A stretch of DNA of 53,208 nt, taken from NCBI GenBank assembly GCA_015680685.1, contig MNCI01004713.1:74838-128045 (forward strand), in the 5' to 3' direction. Within the stretch, counting starts at the first letter, position 1. Each line of letters starts with the position of its first letter. Below the pieces are notes generated by a model. It was not told the DNA's origin. It did not search any database and saw only the letters and a list, made by a program, of their open reading frames with translations. A program made the position numbers and the translations under genes. The DNA is from Gnetum montanum (lineage: Eukaryota; Streptophyta; Gnetopsida; Gnetales; Gnetaceae). Shown here piece after piece: positions 10,206 to 22,712 of the stretch.

Positions 10206-13055
10206 TGATTACAAATGGCACCTAGACCAAGGGATAAATGTGGAGTGAAGGTGGGACCATCCTAACTAATGGACAAGTAGCTTAGAACTAGAAGCAGCCA
10301 ACAACCAGAGTAGCCCCAAGAGCAGGCAACTGAAACACATGCAACAGAACCTCTTTAGGAGGAGCCTAAAGTGGAATCTGTTTAGCAGATTTTCAAAGTT
10401 GAAACTAAGTAATCACACAAAGATGAGGCATGTAGACCTATATTGAACCTTGAGTTCACCTTGACAAAAGCCTACCTCAAGCACATTAACTCCAAGTATG
10501 TTAAAGAATCAGTTCTTTAGGAATTGAACTTTGGCTCTTTCTTGGAATTGACACTAGAAGAAGTTAAGACCCAACGGCAAACCTCTCCCATGTGGCCTAT
10601 CCTCACTTCCAGTGGGAAGTGGTACTTGGAAGAGACATATCTCTTCTAGAGCAATAGGTAGGTCAATACCATCATGAATATCAAGAACATTAGTGTGTCC
10701 TACTTTATGAAGGCCATTATTGAGGCCCTTAGGTTACCGAATACGAGTGCAACCTTAGTGGAAATATCAATGTAGGTAGACCTGAAAATAAATAAAGAAT
10801 GGATCCAATGATGCTATGGGATTGAATACAAGGAGTACAATTCATTGACTAAGGAAAAAAGAATATACTTCAAATTACGACCTACCACCTCAATCCAACA
10901 GTGAGGCCTAATAAAATCACAGCCTTTTCTACCTATGCATGCACTGCTTTGAGCAGGAAATTTTTAGTCAGTCTCCCACAATTAATCAATCTTGAGATCA
11001 AGTATGGGAGAAAGGCACTCTCCTTTCCATGCCTCATTCATAAGCTATGAAAAATAGGAGGTATTGCCCGATATGTCAATGACATTCTTCGTCATGTTTT
11101 TGGTACCTCTTGGGTAGAGATGATGAAGGACAAGGTCCCCACAAAGCTCCAGGAAGAGGAGCAGCCACCACCACCACTCACTCATGAAAAAAAATTAGAG
11201 GTCCACACTACCATTAAACGGATGTGCAAACTCCATGAGCAACTCCTGTAGCAGTAATAGGTAGGACTGAGTGGTGTGGAGAATCCTCTATCTATAGACT
11301 AGCGTTGAGCCATCTCAATGAGGTGGCCTGAATCATTAGCAAGATGGAGGGTGTGGCACCATTTTTTTTTGCCCAAAGGATGCAAGTTCCCATGAGATCA
11401 AATACTAGCACCTAGAAAGTAACAATGTCCCTTTCTAGACAACAACAATTCCCATAAATCTTTGGGAATGCCACTACTTTCTTAGTGCACCTGGAGGAGG
11501 GCAAGGGGACAACTATCTTGGTGATGTAACACTAAGAGCAAAAATGATGGTAGAGGTGGTGGCTAATAAAGTGGCTAAAGCATTCAACACTTCTGTAGCC
11601 TTTGTGCCAAATGTTGTTACACTCAGGGATGTGTAGACGTCTACAAAAGTAGCTAGTGGGAGATTTAGTGCAGCCTAACATGAGGAGTTGCTAGATCAAC
11701 TATTCAAAATTGAGCAACTAATTTCAAAGGTCTTTGACCTTTCAGATAACATCTCTTCCACCTAGTCAATGCTATTAGAAGCTAGGGACAAGCTCTTCAT
11801 TGCCAATGTCCAACTTGAGGTAGTGACATCTAAGAACTAATGATTGACTACCGAGGTTGCAAAATTGAGAGTCCATCTAGCTAATTCCACCATACTCAGC
11901 CAGATTATCACTAGAGATGAAGCTTTTTAACAACTTCAACATAAACTTTGGGAGGTTGAGTATGCCAAGGAGTTGATGGTCTTTGACCAATCCTTAACAT
12001 AGGCCAAAACATACAACACTAAAAAGGACATTTTGGAGATTTGTAAAGAAAACCTAGTTCTGACCCAGGAGAATTATCTCCTACAAAATGTTGATACACA
12101 AAACAAAAACAAAAACAAAAAAAAATGATGAAGTTTATCTAACAATAGCAAAAGTATCTTACCAAGATGAATATGGAATTGTTGAGGTTGGTTGTAGAAA
12201 ATCATAATCTCTCGATGAAGAAGGTTCGTGCCTTGTACCAAAAATTAGCAATTGAGATCGCTGCCTGGAAGAATGAGGCTCTCAAGTTCAAAAGGGTCAA
12301 GAACCACTACAGGGATCAAGTTGGCCTTCAAAATGAAATCAATAAAAAAGACATCTAATTGGCAAAGGCAAAAGTCAACAAGGTTCTCTAATAGCTCCAA
12401 CAAGGAAGTGACATGTGGCAACCCATGTTTGATGGACTAAACATGTATAAGGAGGTAGAGATTTGCCTCAAGGAGCTACAGATCGAGGAGATGATGGAGT
12501 ACATGGAGCTTACCAACCTCTATTATACAAACCTGAAAATGTTGACTGCTGGAAGGTCGTGGTCAAAACTAGAGAAGCAAGTGGCCAATTTATACCTACT
12601 GTACGAGGCCGAGTTCAAGCATCACAAGAAGACAAAGAAAACATTAAAAATAGTCAATGCTAAACTCGAAGTCCTCAAACCCTGATTCATAGATCAATGA
12701 TCAATAGATAAGGACCTAGCCAAAAGAATGAGTGACTACCAAGAGCTACAGAATGTTGTTCGAGCGTTCAACATCGAACATAAACAATTTACTGCCTAGA
12801 GTTGTTCCCTGCCAGGCCCTATCCATGGGATGTTCATGTACCGATCCACATTAGTGATGTTGCGTGGACCATGTACAATCCCTAGAGTAAGGAGAAGATG
12901 AAATCATTGTTGGATGCTTTTCGTCTTCCACCAACAATCACAGCTGCAATAGGATAACCATAACCACCATAGCCTCAACCACAACTATTGCGTGCACCAA
13001 AGGTAAGAGAAGGTCCTTCGACATCTCAAGAGCCTCCACCTCCTGGGAACATCTA
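10206..13055 (+). pseudogene. E2 third ORF, unknown protein with C-terminal coiled coil
   Basis: A long decayed reading frame begins at ATGGCACCTAGACCAAGGG (MAPRPRDKCGVKVGPS) and can be followed through stops to about 13055, shortly before the polypurine tract. The first half has blocks such as FTLTKAYLKHINSKYVKES and PMWPILTSSGKWYLEET. The second half (12167-12780) is Lys/Glu/Leu-rich and heptad-like (for example LVVENHNLSMKKVRALYQ, then LEKQVANLYLLYEAEFKHH), so probably coiled coil. The end is Gln/His/Pro-rich. Its place after integrase is where Athila-type elements carry an extra, sometimes env-like, ORF, but no signal peptide or membrane segment is clear here. Function unknown. Confidence 0.6.
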
Positions 13056-13288
13056 ATTTTCTTCTCATCTTTCACTGCGTAAGGGGTTCAACTATCAATT
13101 TTGTTGTAGTGTTCAATTTTGTTTTCATGAACACCAATGTTTGTAAAAGTTACAAATTCGTACACTTGGGCACTTAGCATCAATTTTAGTCAATTAGAAG
13201 TCATTCAATCAATCAATAATCTCATACCTTCCCAAAATTTTGTAAAAAGCTTGTTTCTCCTTTTGTTCACTCGAGGACAAGTTTTAGT

Positions 13289-13302
13289 TAGTTGTGGGGG
13301 TA
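13289..13302 (+). promoter_or_regulatory. E2 polypurine tract region
   Basis: TTGTGGGGGTA directly precedes the TGATGAATC start of the 3' LTR. This is the place and composition of a plus-strand priming site. Confidence 0.6.
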
Positions 13303-14129
13303 TGATGAATCATTGGTCGACTACGTCGATGCGACCAAGTCAATGCATCCTCGTCAAAGCATGATTTGGTGCCTCGATGCATATGTGTTGATGAAGTGTT
13401 TTGTCTTGCCTATATAAATGCATGCACCTACCACATTAAAGGCATTCATTGTTAAGTAGCATTGCAGAGCTATTACAATTTGTTCATTTGAGAGTTAGAA
13501 TATTTTCCAAGCACTTGCAGTAGGAGTTGAGAAATGTACAAATCTTTATTCGAGCACTGATGTACCTGGACACTTTAGTTTAAATGGCAATAAATATGAC
13601 CTTTTTTAATAAACCTTACAACACTATGACTTGGCAAAATATTTACTTAAAGCATTTCTTGTTCATGCAATTTACTTTCATGCACTTAATTAATTAACTA
13701 ATTATGAATAATTAACACACATAAGTATGACCATCTCAAGCATATGTTAACACTTGGTAATCCCAATAGCATTCATGCTTGGTAACCTAGTAGCATTGCA
13801 ACGTGTTCAGGATGTGTACAGCAGATGGGAACAGATGCTTATGTTAGGATTAGTCTAAGGAATTAATTAGCATTTAATTACTTTATTTTCTACACTTAGT
13901 CAAAATAGATAAAAATATAAAAGTTATACAAATCATATGCCTTAGTTACACTTAACCATACCATTGAACCGCACAAGTGGAACTAGGAAGACAACAGTCA
14001 TGTCCTTGAGATTCACTACCTAGATAATGCATACTTATAGAGCTAAAGTCTGTGGAATTCAACTAGATTGCTAGCGAATGTAGGTGATTTGTATGATTAG
14101 GCATAGAGACCGCTCACTACGGCTTCTTA
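13303..14129 (+). repeat. E2 3' LTR
   Basis: It starts TGATGAATC. A TATA-like TATATAAATGC lies near 13413. The downstream part repeats the E2 5' remnant (1824-2185). Compared with the E3 LTR it shares modules such as GGTAACCTAGTAGC and GATGGGAACAGATGCT. The 3' end is eroded: where the 5' copy has GCTCATCA this one has about GCTTCTTA, so the boundary is uncertain by 10 bases. Confidence 0.75.
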
Positions 14130-14149
14130 TTAATATACACTTGAGCAAT

Positions 14150-15990
14150 TGTAATTAAAAGAACATTAGTCAAATCTACTTCATTGTCATTATTGACTAA
14201 CATATTAGCTACTCTTGTTTGAAAATCCTAACGAAGGTTTTTATTGAAACAGTGAGTTCTACATTTCTTAGAACGAATATGAAAAATTGAAATAAGAATA
14301 GTGAAATTCAGGTAATGATGAGGAGATTATGGAAGCTTTTTCCCCACTTGAAAGTTTTTCACTACATCTATATTATCATGAGTAGATAAGAAAAAATCAA
14401 TGTAAGAGTTACCTTGGTGTCCAATAAAAGTGAAATGAGAGGAAGAAGGAAATTTGTTGATGCCATTAAGGATTAAAAAATCAAAGGAACAACCCTAATC
14501 TAAGAAATGAATATCCCTTTAATTTGTACTATGATCAGCAAATGATTTTTTATGAACTAAATAAAGCTCTTCACTAAAGTTTAATAAGAGAGTCCAGATC
14601 TTGCAACTTCAAAGGAGATTATGAATTAGTGCAGGCTGGTGCTACATCCTCTTTTCATCTAATCCTTGAGGATGTTCTAGAAGTTGTTAGACTGAAAGAA
14701 CCTTTCGTGATCAAAGTGCTCCCTCCCACTACAACCAAACCTACCCTTACAACCAAACAACATCCTCCCATAGGGGCCAATGCAACAGTTTCTTCTCAAC
14801 CAAACAACAACAAGAAATCCTCAAGCAACCAATGTAAGAAGCCCATGCCAAAGCTTAAAAACAAGGATAACAAGCAGGCCAAGCCTTGAATTTAACTTTG
14901 TCCAATATGAGCACTAAAATCTCCAAAAAGAAAAACTTTACTAAGCCTCAAGAATTTTGCAACATCTTAACCCAAGTACTGAAAAGGATGCTTCTATGAA
15001 AAATTAGCAAAATTATAGATAAAAGAATCCTTTAGGGCAAATAAAAAAAAAGCAATATAAAGAACCTCTAAAATGCCTTGAACCCACAAATAGTAGTTAT
15101 TATCATCAACTTTGTGCACCTTAACGAACTAATCTCTAGAGTTCTTAATTAAACAAACAATACCACCAAAAGGTCTAGCCCTCATTTTGGAACACTTATT
15201 TCTAATAGAAATGATATGAATTCCTAGAATAGATACAATCGAAGAATTTTCTTCCCAAGTTTCAATAAAAATAAACAAGTCAAAATCACTAAAGAAATTA
15301 CTAGTATTTAAAACAATAACTTTATTAGCCAATGAACCTTCAACATTAAGGAAACCACATGTAATAAAAGAAAATCCTTATTTTGGGGGATTTTCCCTCT
15401 CTCTGATGACTATAATATATTTATAGTTCAAGTAAGCAATTTTACCTTCAGCATGAACTTGTTTAACTTTCTACCATTCTTCCTACCTTTTCGCATACTC
15501 TTTTTTTGTCAAGTTTTCATCAATCTCAATGTTATGTTCTTTCAACATACTTCTATTTCAAACTTTAGCTCTTCCACACCAATCAGCAAACTTAACAATA
15601 ATCTGCTAAAGTTTATCTCCCTTAGGACTAAGTCTATTTGCACTAATTATTGGGGTAGAAGAAATGTGCATTTGTTTTGTAAAAGAATCTAGCATGACTT
15701 GCAAAAAATCCTCACCCCTGTTCTTGAAGAATTTTCACAATTTGAAGATTCTAAATTGTCATGTTTTTCTTGATCTTCAAACATTTTCTCAGTAACTACC
15801 TCTAAGCTTGAGTTGTTATTTTTGACTTACAAGAATCCAACTTTGACTATAGAGTATCCATATTTGTCTTGAGTTATTTCAACATTTGACAATGAATCAT
15901 ATAACTCAACAATGGTTGAAATGATTTGTACCTTTTTGACCAAAGCTTCAACCATGGATTCCAATTGCACATTCCAATTGCACAATCCTA
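14150..15990 (-). pseudogene. LINE endonuclease relic (non-LTR retrotransposon)
   Basis: Minus-strand translations give an apurinic-endonuclease-like order. Near 15335-15150 there is NVEGSLANKVIVLNT then FDLFIFIETWEE and RARPFGGIVCLIKNS. Near 14940 there is VFLFGDFSAHIG, the GDFN-type motif. Near 14460-14330 there is HFTFIGHQGNSYIDFFLS and VGKKL with PHH, at the position of the SDH-type end. Upstream (15450-15850) is a Cys/Lys-rich stretch. Several stops and shifts. No reverse transcriptase follows; the copy stops at the E2 LTR boundary, which suggests that E2 inserted into it. Confidence 0.65.
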
Positions 15991-16142
15991 GATACCATAG
16001 AGTTCAAAGTTGCAACCATGTTATTTCATTCCTTGTAAGAAATTACCCTTCTTGTATCTGAAATGGAATATATTGCTTTCTAGGCCTTGACATACACAAC
16101 TCCAAATCCCAAATCAGTGAAATGCACCAAAATTATCTTCAA

Positions 16143-16283
16143 TTATTTCCATTTCCAGCCGACATCACTCCGTGTGCCATAAATTATCTCCAACATAGGT
16201 AACCAAAAAAAGGCATCGGCTATCCGAATCATGAAGATACAAACGGCTACTGCGATCATCAACCCGGTTGTGAACCAAAGTCT
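16143..16283 (-). CDS. Orphan exon-like ORF with one membrane segment, unidentified
   Basis: The minus strand shows an acceptor-like CACATTCAG at 16284-16292, then 46 codons ending in TAA at 16143. The product begins RLWFTTG, has a hydrophobic stretch (LMIAVAVCIFMIRIADAFFW) and a C-terminal GTRSDVGWKWK. The frame continues open about 11 codons upstream without a Met. No partner exon was found between here and 17142. It lies about 0.9 kb downstream of the ABCG gene on the same strand. It could be a last exon of a lost or neighbouring gene, a pseudo-exon, or chance. I do not recognise the family. Confidence 0.25.
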   Translation of the reverse strand, partial: RLWFTTGLMIAVAVCIFMIRIADAFFWLPMLEIIYGTRSDVGWKWK

Positions 16284-17142
16284 CTGAATGTGAAGAGTTC
16301 TTGCGTAGAGGAGAAGCTATATGAAATAGTTTAGTTGTTGCGTGGAAAAGCTATCCAAGTTACGAATCTTCATAGCGTATACATGCATATTTATTCGTTT
16401 GTGTCCGGTTTGAAAAGAGATTGTGCAGTGTTTCCATATTTATCGAATTGTGCGTCTTCGAGGAAACCTTACAAAGGGATTCGATGCCCTTGACATGCAA
16501 CCAATAAATAATTCTTCCCAACTACAACATTCCACACACCAGTTTCGTGTTTAATGATTACATCCTTTTACATTGGAAAAATATTGGTGATCGTGATGGA
16601 TTCCCTAAGCACAAGGACTGTATGACTCGTACCGTGAAAAATGATGGAATAATTCATAAATTATTTTGCTAAGAATTCAAGATTTATGCAATTTTCTTAT
16701 GGAATTCTTCTCAACATTCAGCCACATAAAATCAAAGCGCTTTTATCTAGGGCAACATTTATGAAGTTATCTCACGTACTTTCCAAGTACTGTCATCTTT
16801 TGAGAGGAAAGCAAAGGTCGGATTCTTACATTAAGGGAGACTTGTCGTGAGGCTTTGGGCATCCTTCTTACATTCAATTCAATACAGTAGAGCTCTGACA
16901 CCACCTACTTGTGGGCCTTCAGACTTTCACATAGGTAAATTTTCCAGTGTATGAATTCCATGGCATGCGATAGCTTCTCAAAACTGGTCCAGTTCTCACT
17001 ATTGGCAGCTTTCGAAAAAGCCTTACAGGCATGCATACAGCTGCTCCCCACATTCTTTAATCATGTTACATAAAAATAAATAATCATCTTATAAGGCGCT
17101 TAATTTCTTTAATCAAAAGATGGGTACAAAATTGCGGAACCG
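16284..17142. other. 3' flank of the ABCG gene
   Basis: No other coding signal is seen. It presumably includes the 3' UTR of the minus-strand transporter gene. No canonical AATAAA on the minus strand was found in the first 100 bases below the stop. Confidence 0.5.
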
Positions 17143-20100
17143 CTATGAGTGCAGCTGACTAGATCCAGCATTGACGTAACTGTTGAGCGAAGGAGATGAA
17201 TGAAGCTTGGGTGGGGCTACAGAGGAGGATTCACTCGCGATTTGTCTGGATTGGATGGACGGCGGTGCTGCTGTCAGATTGTTGTGCTGTTTCTTCATAA
17301 TAGTCCTCCTGGCAATGTAGCGTCTCACCCATGGAGTCACATCCTCGTTAATTTTGATCATCACGAAGAAGACGATGCGGTACATAAAGATCATGGCGAA
17401 TATTACCGATAGATCCAACCACTTTGATCGTTTGGTGTTAATCTGAAACACGTGTGTCAGAATGTACTCTCCTGGAACATCAGGCAGATATCCAATTCGG
17501 TTTTTGAATACCAACCCTCTCAGGTCGTTCTGATAACTCCCCTGTTTTCCACAAGTTCAAAAATTTTGGTAAAAAACTCAAAATATGTCGTGGAAATTGG
17601 AAAGGCAAGGTTCCCAGAAAGCCTCAAGAAAAAATGATGGATTGCCTAGTCCCTGTGACCATGATCCTGATGATGGTGGACAATGGAACTGGAATTTTTT
17701 ACAGTACATTCGTAGTTAAAATGATCAGTACAGCTTTTGAGTTCAAAGAGACGTTGAGAATTTCACGTTACCTGCAGAGCCCAGTAATGGAAGCTAAGGT
17801 AAGTCATAGGGTATCTCCACACAGGCTTTGGAATGTCGTTGGGCAGCCTGAAATAGCCTGAAACCAGCATGAACATGCCCTACATTGCGAAACGAGGGAA
17901 ATTAATCAAAGTAAAATAAACCGAAGCTGATTTATTCTTTAATGGTGGCAACGGTATTCTGGATTTCTTGGATCTATCATTTGTACCTGAATGCCTGCAC
18001 CAGTGATGATACCCATCAAGAAATTTGGCACAACACTGGATATGGCCATCATGAGGCTCTCCACCACTGAAATACTCGAATAGAGACACAGCAGAAAGTA
18101 CGCGTAGTACTCGAACCCCGGATGAAACCCAACCATGAAATACAAGATCGAGGCCGAGGTCACAGAGATCGTTATAAGAAACGGAATTGCAGACACCGTA
18201 TTGGATATCACGAATGCCACAACTCCATAATGTCCGTTCAATCTTTCTCTCTGAAATACCTGCAATGAAGAAGAAGAAGAGGAGGACAACTATCTCGCCA
18301 TGAATCATAATGGACTGGTAAGGTACTGGTTCGATTTTGCACCATGAACGCTAATCCTACCTTCATATCTTCCACAAACGAAGGAAACCCTCCAATGGAC
18401 ATGAAGGTGATGAAGCCAAAAACGAAGGATGCAGAAGCTCCACGTGCCTGCCCAATGAAACTCAACAATTAGTTTTCTTGGAAGATGCCCAATTCTCTAA
18501 CTTAATATAATATTACTAAATCGGAGCCTACCACGATGGAATCATAGCCCGTGCCAATTCGAAAATAGATGGTTCCAATGCAAAGGCTAAGAAGAATATA
18601 TACAACTAGCCTTAACCAGTAGTAACCCACGTCTCTGGACATGTTCACGAATGATCTACGACTCAGAATAAAGACTTGCATGAGGAAGCTTGCCTGGCTT
18701 CCTCCTGAATCCAGAATTGTTCCTCTCTGCAATCCCGACATAAACCCAATCAATATCATCAAACCGTATTTCAAATTTCATACACAACAGAACACCTCAG
18801 CACACGAAAACTAGACAAATCCTTCAGGTCTATTCGGACATAATAAAAATTTCAGCTTCAGTTTCAATGTCGATAACGGTTTCTCATCCTCACAAAATTT
18901 GAGATCTCAAGCAATCTGGATTGGGCAGCCTGGGCATAGGCAGACGACTTGTACTTCTCAACGAGAAGTTTAGTAGCATGAGCAGTTGTAATGTTGTCAA
19001 GAGGATCCGGCACTCTGACCGTCTGAAAATGGAAAGAAATCAAGCACGAATAACAGGTTAATACAGGATGCCTGCATGGAGCGGCGGTGAAATCTGCTAC
19101 AACTATGTTGCTAAGGAATTAAATTCATGACTTTAATTTTGCGATTTCTTCGGATGATGCAGATCATACTCGCAGTTTCATGGAGCCCTGAAGAGTCGCC
19201 TTCACTTTGTCAAAATCCGAGTTGATGCATCTTAAGAAGTGATCAGACGGATTTCTGAATGCCGGGCAAGGAAATCCTGACTGCCCGAAAAACTGACCAT
19301 GCATATGATGTAATTGTAATAACAGTTAGTTTCAGAACCCATAACTATCACACAACCGTGATGAACGAACCAATTCAACAGTTTCGAAAACCAAACAATG
19401 AAAGTCGTCGAGGAAATAGCATCAATACAGATATATGGTCGGGTACTATGGACGGTGGTGTGATAAGTTAGGTAGGAGTTACCTCTTGGGTTTCAGATGC
19501 CTTGCCAAAATATACAGTTCGGCCTCCAGAGAGTAAACATAGACTATCGAAAAGCTCGAAAACTTCACTGCTGGGCTGATGAACAGATGCAATCACTGTC
19601 CTTCCATCCCTTGCCAAAGCTCGCAAGGTTTGTGTCACAAAAAAAGCCGATGCACTGCAAAATATGTTCTATCAGATACATTTACAAAGCTTTGCCAAAA
19701 AAGAAAAAAGAAAAAAGCCCTCCTGCAAAAGATGCATTTCATTTTCACAGCTTTTCGTAAATTTCGATGGCTTAGGCAATTTAAAACAGTAAATCACATC
19801 TAAACCCCAAGTATGGCCAATTTAAACGTATAGATCGAGGTGTCCAACACTACACATGCTGTAAACTACTTGGTAACTCGAACAATTTACCAACATGGAT
19901 CCAAACCAGATTCAGAATTATAATATTATAATAGGCTAATGAACTGCTGTAATGATTTGGAAGAGCGGTAGCATAAACAATCAAATCTTTTCAATTGCTG
20001 GCAAAATTTGGGGGAGAGTTGCGTACCTATCCAATCCACTGGTGGGTTCATCAAGAAACAACAATCTGGGCCTCATAAGAATTTCAAGGGCGATGGTCAC

Positions 20101-21401
20101 ACGCCGTTTCTCTCCGCCGCTGATTCCGCGCAGATGCCAGTTACCAATGTGGGTATCAGCGCAGTCGTGCAGACCCATTTCTGTTAGGGTACTGTCCACA
20201 ATCGCCATTTTCTCGGACCATGGCATCTTGTCCGGCAACCTCACTCTGGCCGAGTACATGATTATCTCTCTCACTGTCAATGTTCCCACCAGATTATCGT
20301 CCTGCGATACATAAGCCTGCAACAAAACAATCCCATGTCCACCATTAATGTACAACACAACACTACAACTCATTCATTTAATTCAACTAACATTCTGCTT
20401 TTCCGTTTTGGGTTTTAGATTTCCATGCTTGAAAACTGCATACCGCTATCCCGAAAGATAACTTCTGTTTTCTACCATTCAGCTTAATTGTTCCAGACTG
20501 AAACGCATTCGCAGCTAGTCTCCCTGCAATGGCATCCCAATGGGTAGATCAGGATCATCCGACTAACATAAAGCTTAAAACCTTATTTAAGTTCAATATT
20601 TATAATAAGAGCTTGGAAACCAGAGAAACCCCGAAATGCTCTAATTCCACACCGCCAAAAAAGCATGCTGTAATTAATGCCCGTCTCCTCCACCATGAAG
20701 AGATGGAGCCTCCGTGCAGAGAGTTATTGACAACTTATACCCTATTACTTTCCTACATAGGCTCTACAGTCTGGATCTCATGGAATTCTCATGAACAAGT
20801 TATGATGGAGCTCCATGTCCTGGACGCTGAAAAGCCCGCCCATGTGACAAATAAATTAAGGCATTTCCGTCTGTTAATCCGAGTCTGTAAATTCACTGAA
20901 CTGAATCACTACCACCCAATGTCTCAAATTTGAACCTACTGTCATAACTGTGCTCACATGACTACCAGCTCAGCTCAGCTACCCATTTGCCAAACTAACC
21001 CAATAAATGTTCCATCCATTTCCACCAGGAATGCCCACGACCACAACAAAAAAAAATGCACTAATTTTAATTTTCTTACCTGCAAGAGCATCGAGGAGAG
21101 TGGATTTTCCAGATCCCGAAGGACCCATGACGGCCATGAGAGAGCCGGGCTCTGCAAATCCAGTAACTCCATGAAGAACATTCTGAGTCTGCCCTTTACC
21201 CACGGATACAGTCACTGATAAATCCTGCCAAGTGAGCCAAGCAGACACATGTCCAATATTGCTGGTGTCTGTTGTGCTTTTCCACAAAGCTTCGCTGAGG
21301 GGACTAAGCCCACCACCGCTGAAACCTCCAGGATTCCCACCACTTTTATCGCCCAAGTTTCCCTCGATCTCCAAAACTGTGTGATTCTCAGAGTCCGCCA
21401 T
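17143..21401 (-). CDS. ABCG11: ABCG11-like half-size ABC transporter (cuticular lipid exporter family), 11 exons
   Basis: Exons: 21401-21080, 20523-20444, 20316-20027, 19654-19483, 19292-19170, 19022-18894, 18726-18532, 18447-18361, 18259-17987, 17879-17772, 17541-17143. All introns are GT-AG (84-556 bp). The joined frame is 2178 nt, 725 residues, with no stop. Start: ATG at 21401; the codon three earlier is TTG. Nucleotide-binding domain: Walker A GPSGSGKS (93-100), Q-loop Gln139, signature SGGEK (200-204), Walker B LLFLDE (219-224), H-loop His256. Six membrane segments follow, about 409-428, 444-460, 480-508, 517-540, 546-566 and 634-654. This NBD-TMD order is the reverse half-transporter layout. 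Blocks such as [50 protein letters not shown] and NEDVTPWVR are characteristic of the ABCG11 clade. Family knowledge: Arabidopsis ABCG11 dimerises at the plasma membrane and exports cutin and wax precursors. The N-terminal 45 residues (Gly/Ser-rich) are variable. Looks functional; substrate is inferred. Confidence 0.93.
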
Positions 21402-22712
21402 TAAATCCAAAACGAAAACAAGACAACTCCTACCACCACGAACGTACCCTCACTTGTGAAATCGGCAATAACCAGCTACCCAAAACCAAATACAACAATA
21501 GCAACTGAACTCTCTGCTTGGCTTCTCCTATGGCGAGCCACAAAACGAAACGAAGCTGAGAACAAAAACTCTGGATTGACCTCTGAATTCAATAATCAGC
21601 CACAACCAAATGCAACATCAGGAGCGGAGATCTGCTTCTTGTGGCAAATAGCTTCTCCTCTCCTGTGGCTCTCTTTAAACCCAGGCCAACAGCAAGAAGA
21701 GCATGAAGTAATTGAACCTTAACTGCTGGCGAACTAACCTGAGTGCAGTAGGAGATCGAGGGCCTATTGGCTTAGCCCGTAATCAAAACCGAAAGGCGCA
21801 TGCATCCCAGATATATGAGAAGTACAGGCGTTTGACCAACACAAGAGACGTGTATTCAAACTCACAAAAGAGAGGCATCACCAACACGCAAAGGATTTTA
21901 GGGTTGCACACTTGGCCTTATTATTAGTGATGAAAGCCACAGGTTGCTCACCCGCAACTGCCCTGGGCCATGTCTGCTATTCTATGCCATGCTATGCCTT
22001 TTGTTCCGTCCAGATCGACTTCATGAACAACAAACAGGCAACACCAAATATCCCATCCCACATGTGAGCAAGTTAAGTATGTGAAGTAAAAGCCCTAACA
22101 ACCCATGGCCTAACCCAACGGTCAGCAAGCAACCGGTAAACTTTCTTCCACCACTGCACCACTTCGATTTTAATTCCACACTTAGTGGCCATTGCCCTGC
22201 AATTAATGTTCTTCGTATTACTCATCTAACACATACGATCACCTCAACAAAGCCGTGTGTGGTTGCACCTGCACGCCCCAAAATTTAAATCCAATTCTCT
22301 TGTTTTGTTTGTGGGTGCAGTGCCGTAGCGACGCAAGGTCATCCCGTTCACTGCATTTAGGGTTGGAATTTTACATTTTTTTATAACTTTTTCATGATTT
22401 TGGCGTAAAATATGCATATTTTTGAACGGGAAGTGTTATAAAAAATATCCATATATAATGTCCTGAGATGTAAAAAGCGTCACTCTAACTTTAACTTAAA
22501 TAAAAATTTTAATAAGAAAATAAATAGATCTTGAAATATAATTCATAATTTTTATTTATAATAAAATTTTATATTATATTATGCTAATAAACTTATACGA
22601 TCTATTTTAACTTTTACTAATAAATTATTTTAAATACTAACATTTTTTATCGAGACATTTTTTTCAAGTTGAGGAGTGTCCAAGTCATACCTGCTAAAAT
22701 TTTGAAATTCCA
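21402..22712 (-). promoter_or_regulatory. Upstream region of the ABCG11-like gene
   Basis: This is the presumed 5' UTR and promoter for the minus-strand gene. No confident TATA box was found close to the start; a minus-strand TATAAAAAAATG lies near 22372-22386, about 970 bases upstream. 22430-22680 is very AT-rich. No coding or transposon signature is recognised. Confidence 0.4.

Larger units (their letters stand above)
1824..14129 (+). mobile_element. E2: old, decayed Athila-like Ty3/gypsy retrotransposon, full gene set
   Basis: Order: 5' LTR remnant, tRNA-Asp-like PBS, gag, protease, RT, RNase H, integrase, long spacer, third ORF, polypurine tract, 3' LTR. Gag and protease are homologous to E3. 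Every frame carries many stops and shifts, most of them TAA/TAG/TGA where E3 or the family has CAA, CAG, CGA or TGG, which is the pattern of 5-methylcytosine decay. The 5' and 3' LTR copies still align over about 360 bp but differ often, so the insertion is old. The right end abuts a LINE fragment; the left end is buried under E1. It once could have been autonomous. Confidence 0.85.

Noticed and set aside
14629-14889. 86-codon plus-strand frame with Thr/Pro/Lys-rich product
   Set aside because: It is antisense to the LINE endonuclease region, between two motif blocks on the minus strand.
19952-20314. 120-codon plus-strand frame
   Set aside because: Antisense shadow of exon 3 of the ABC transporter.
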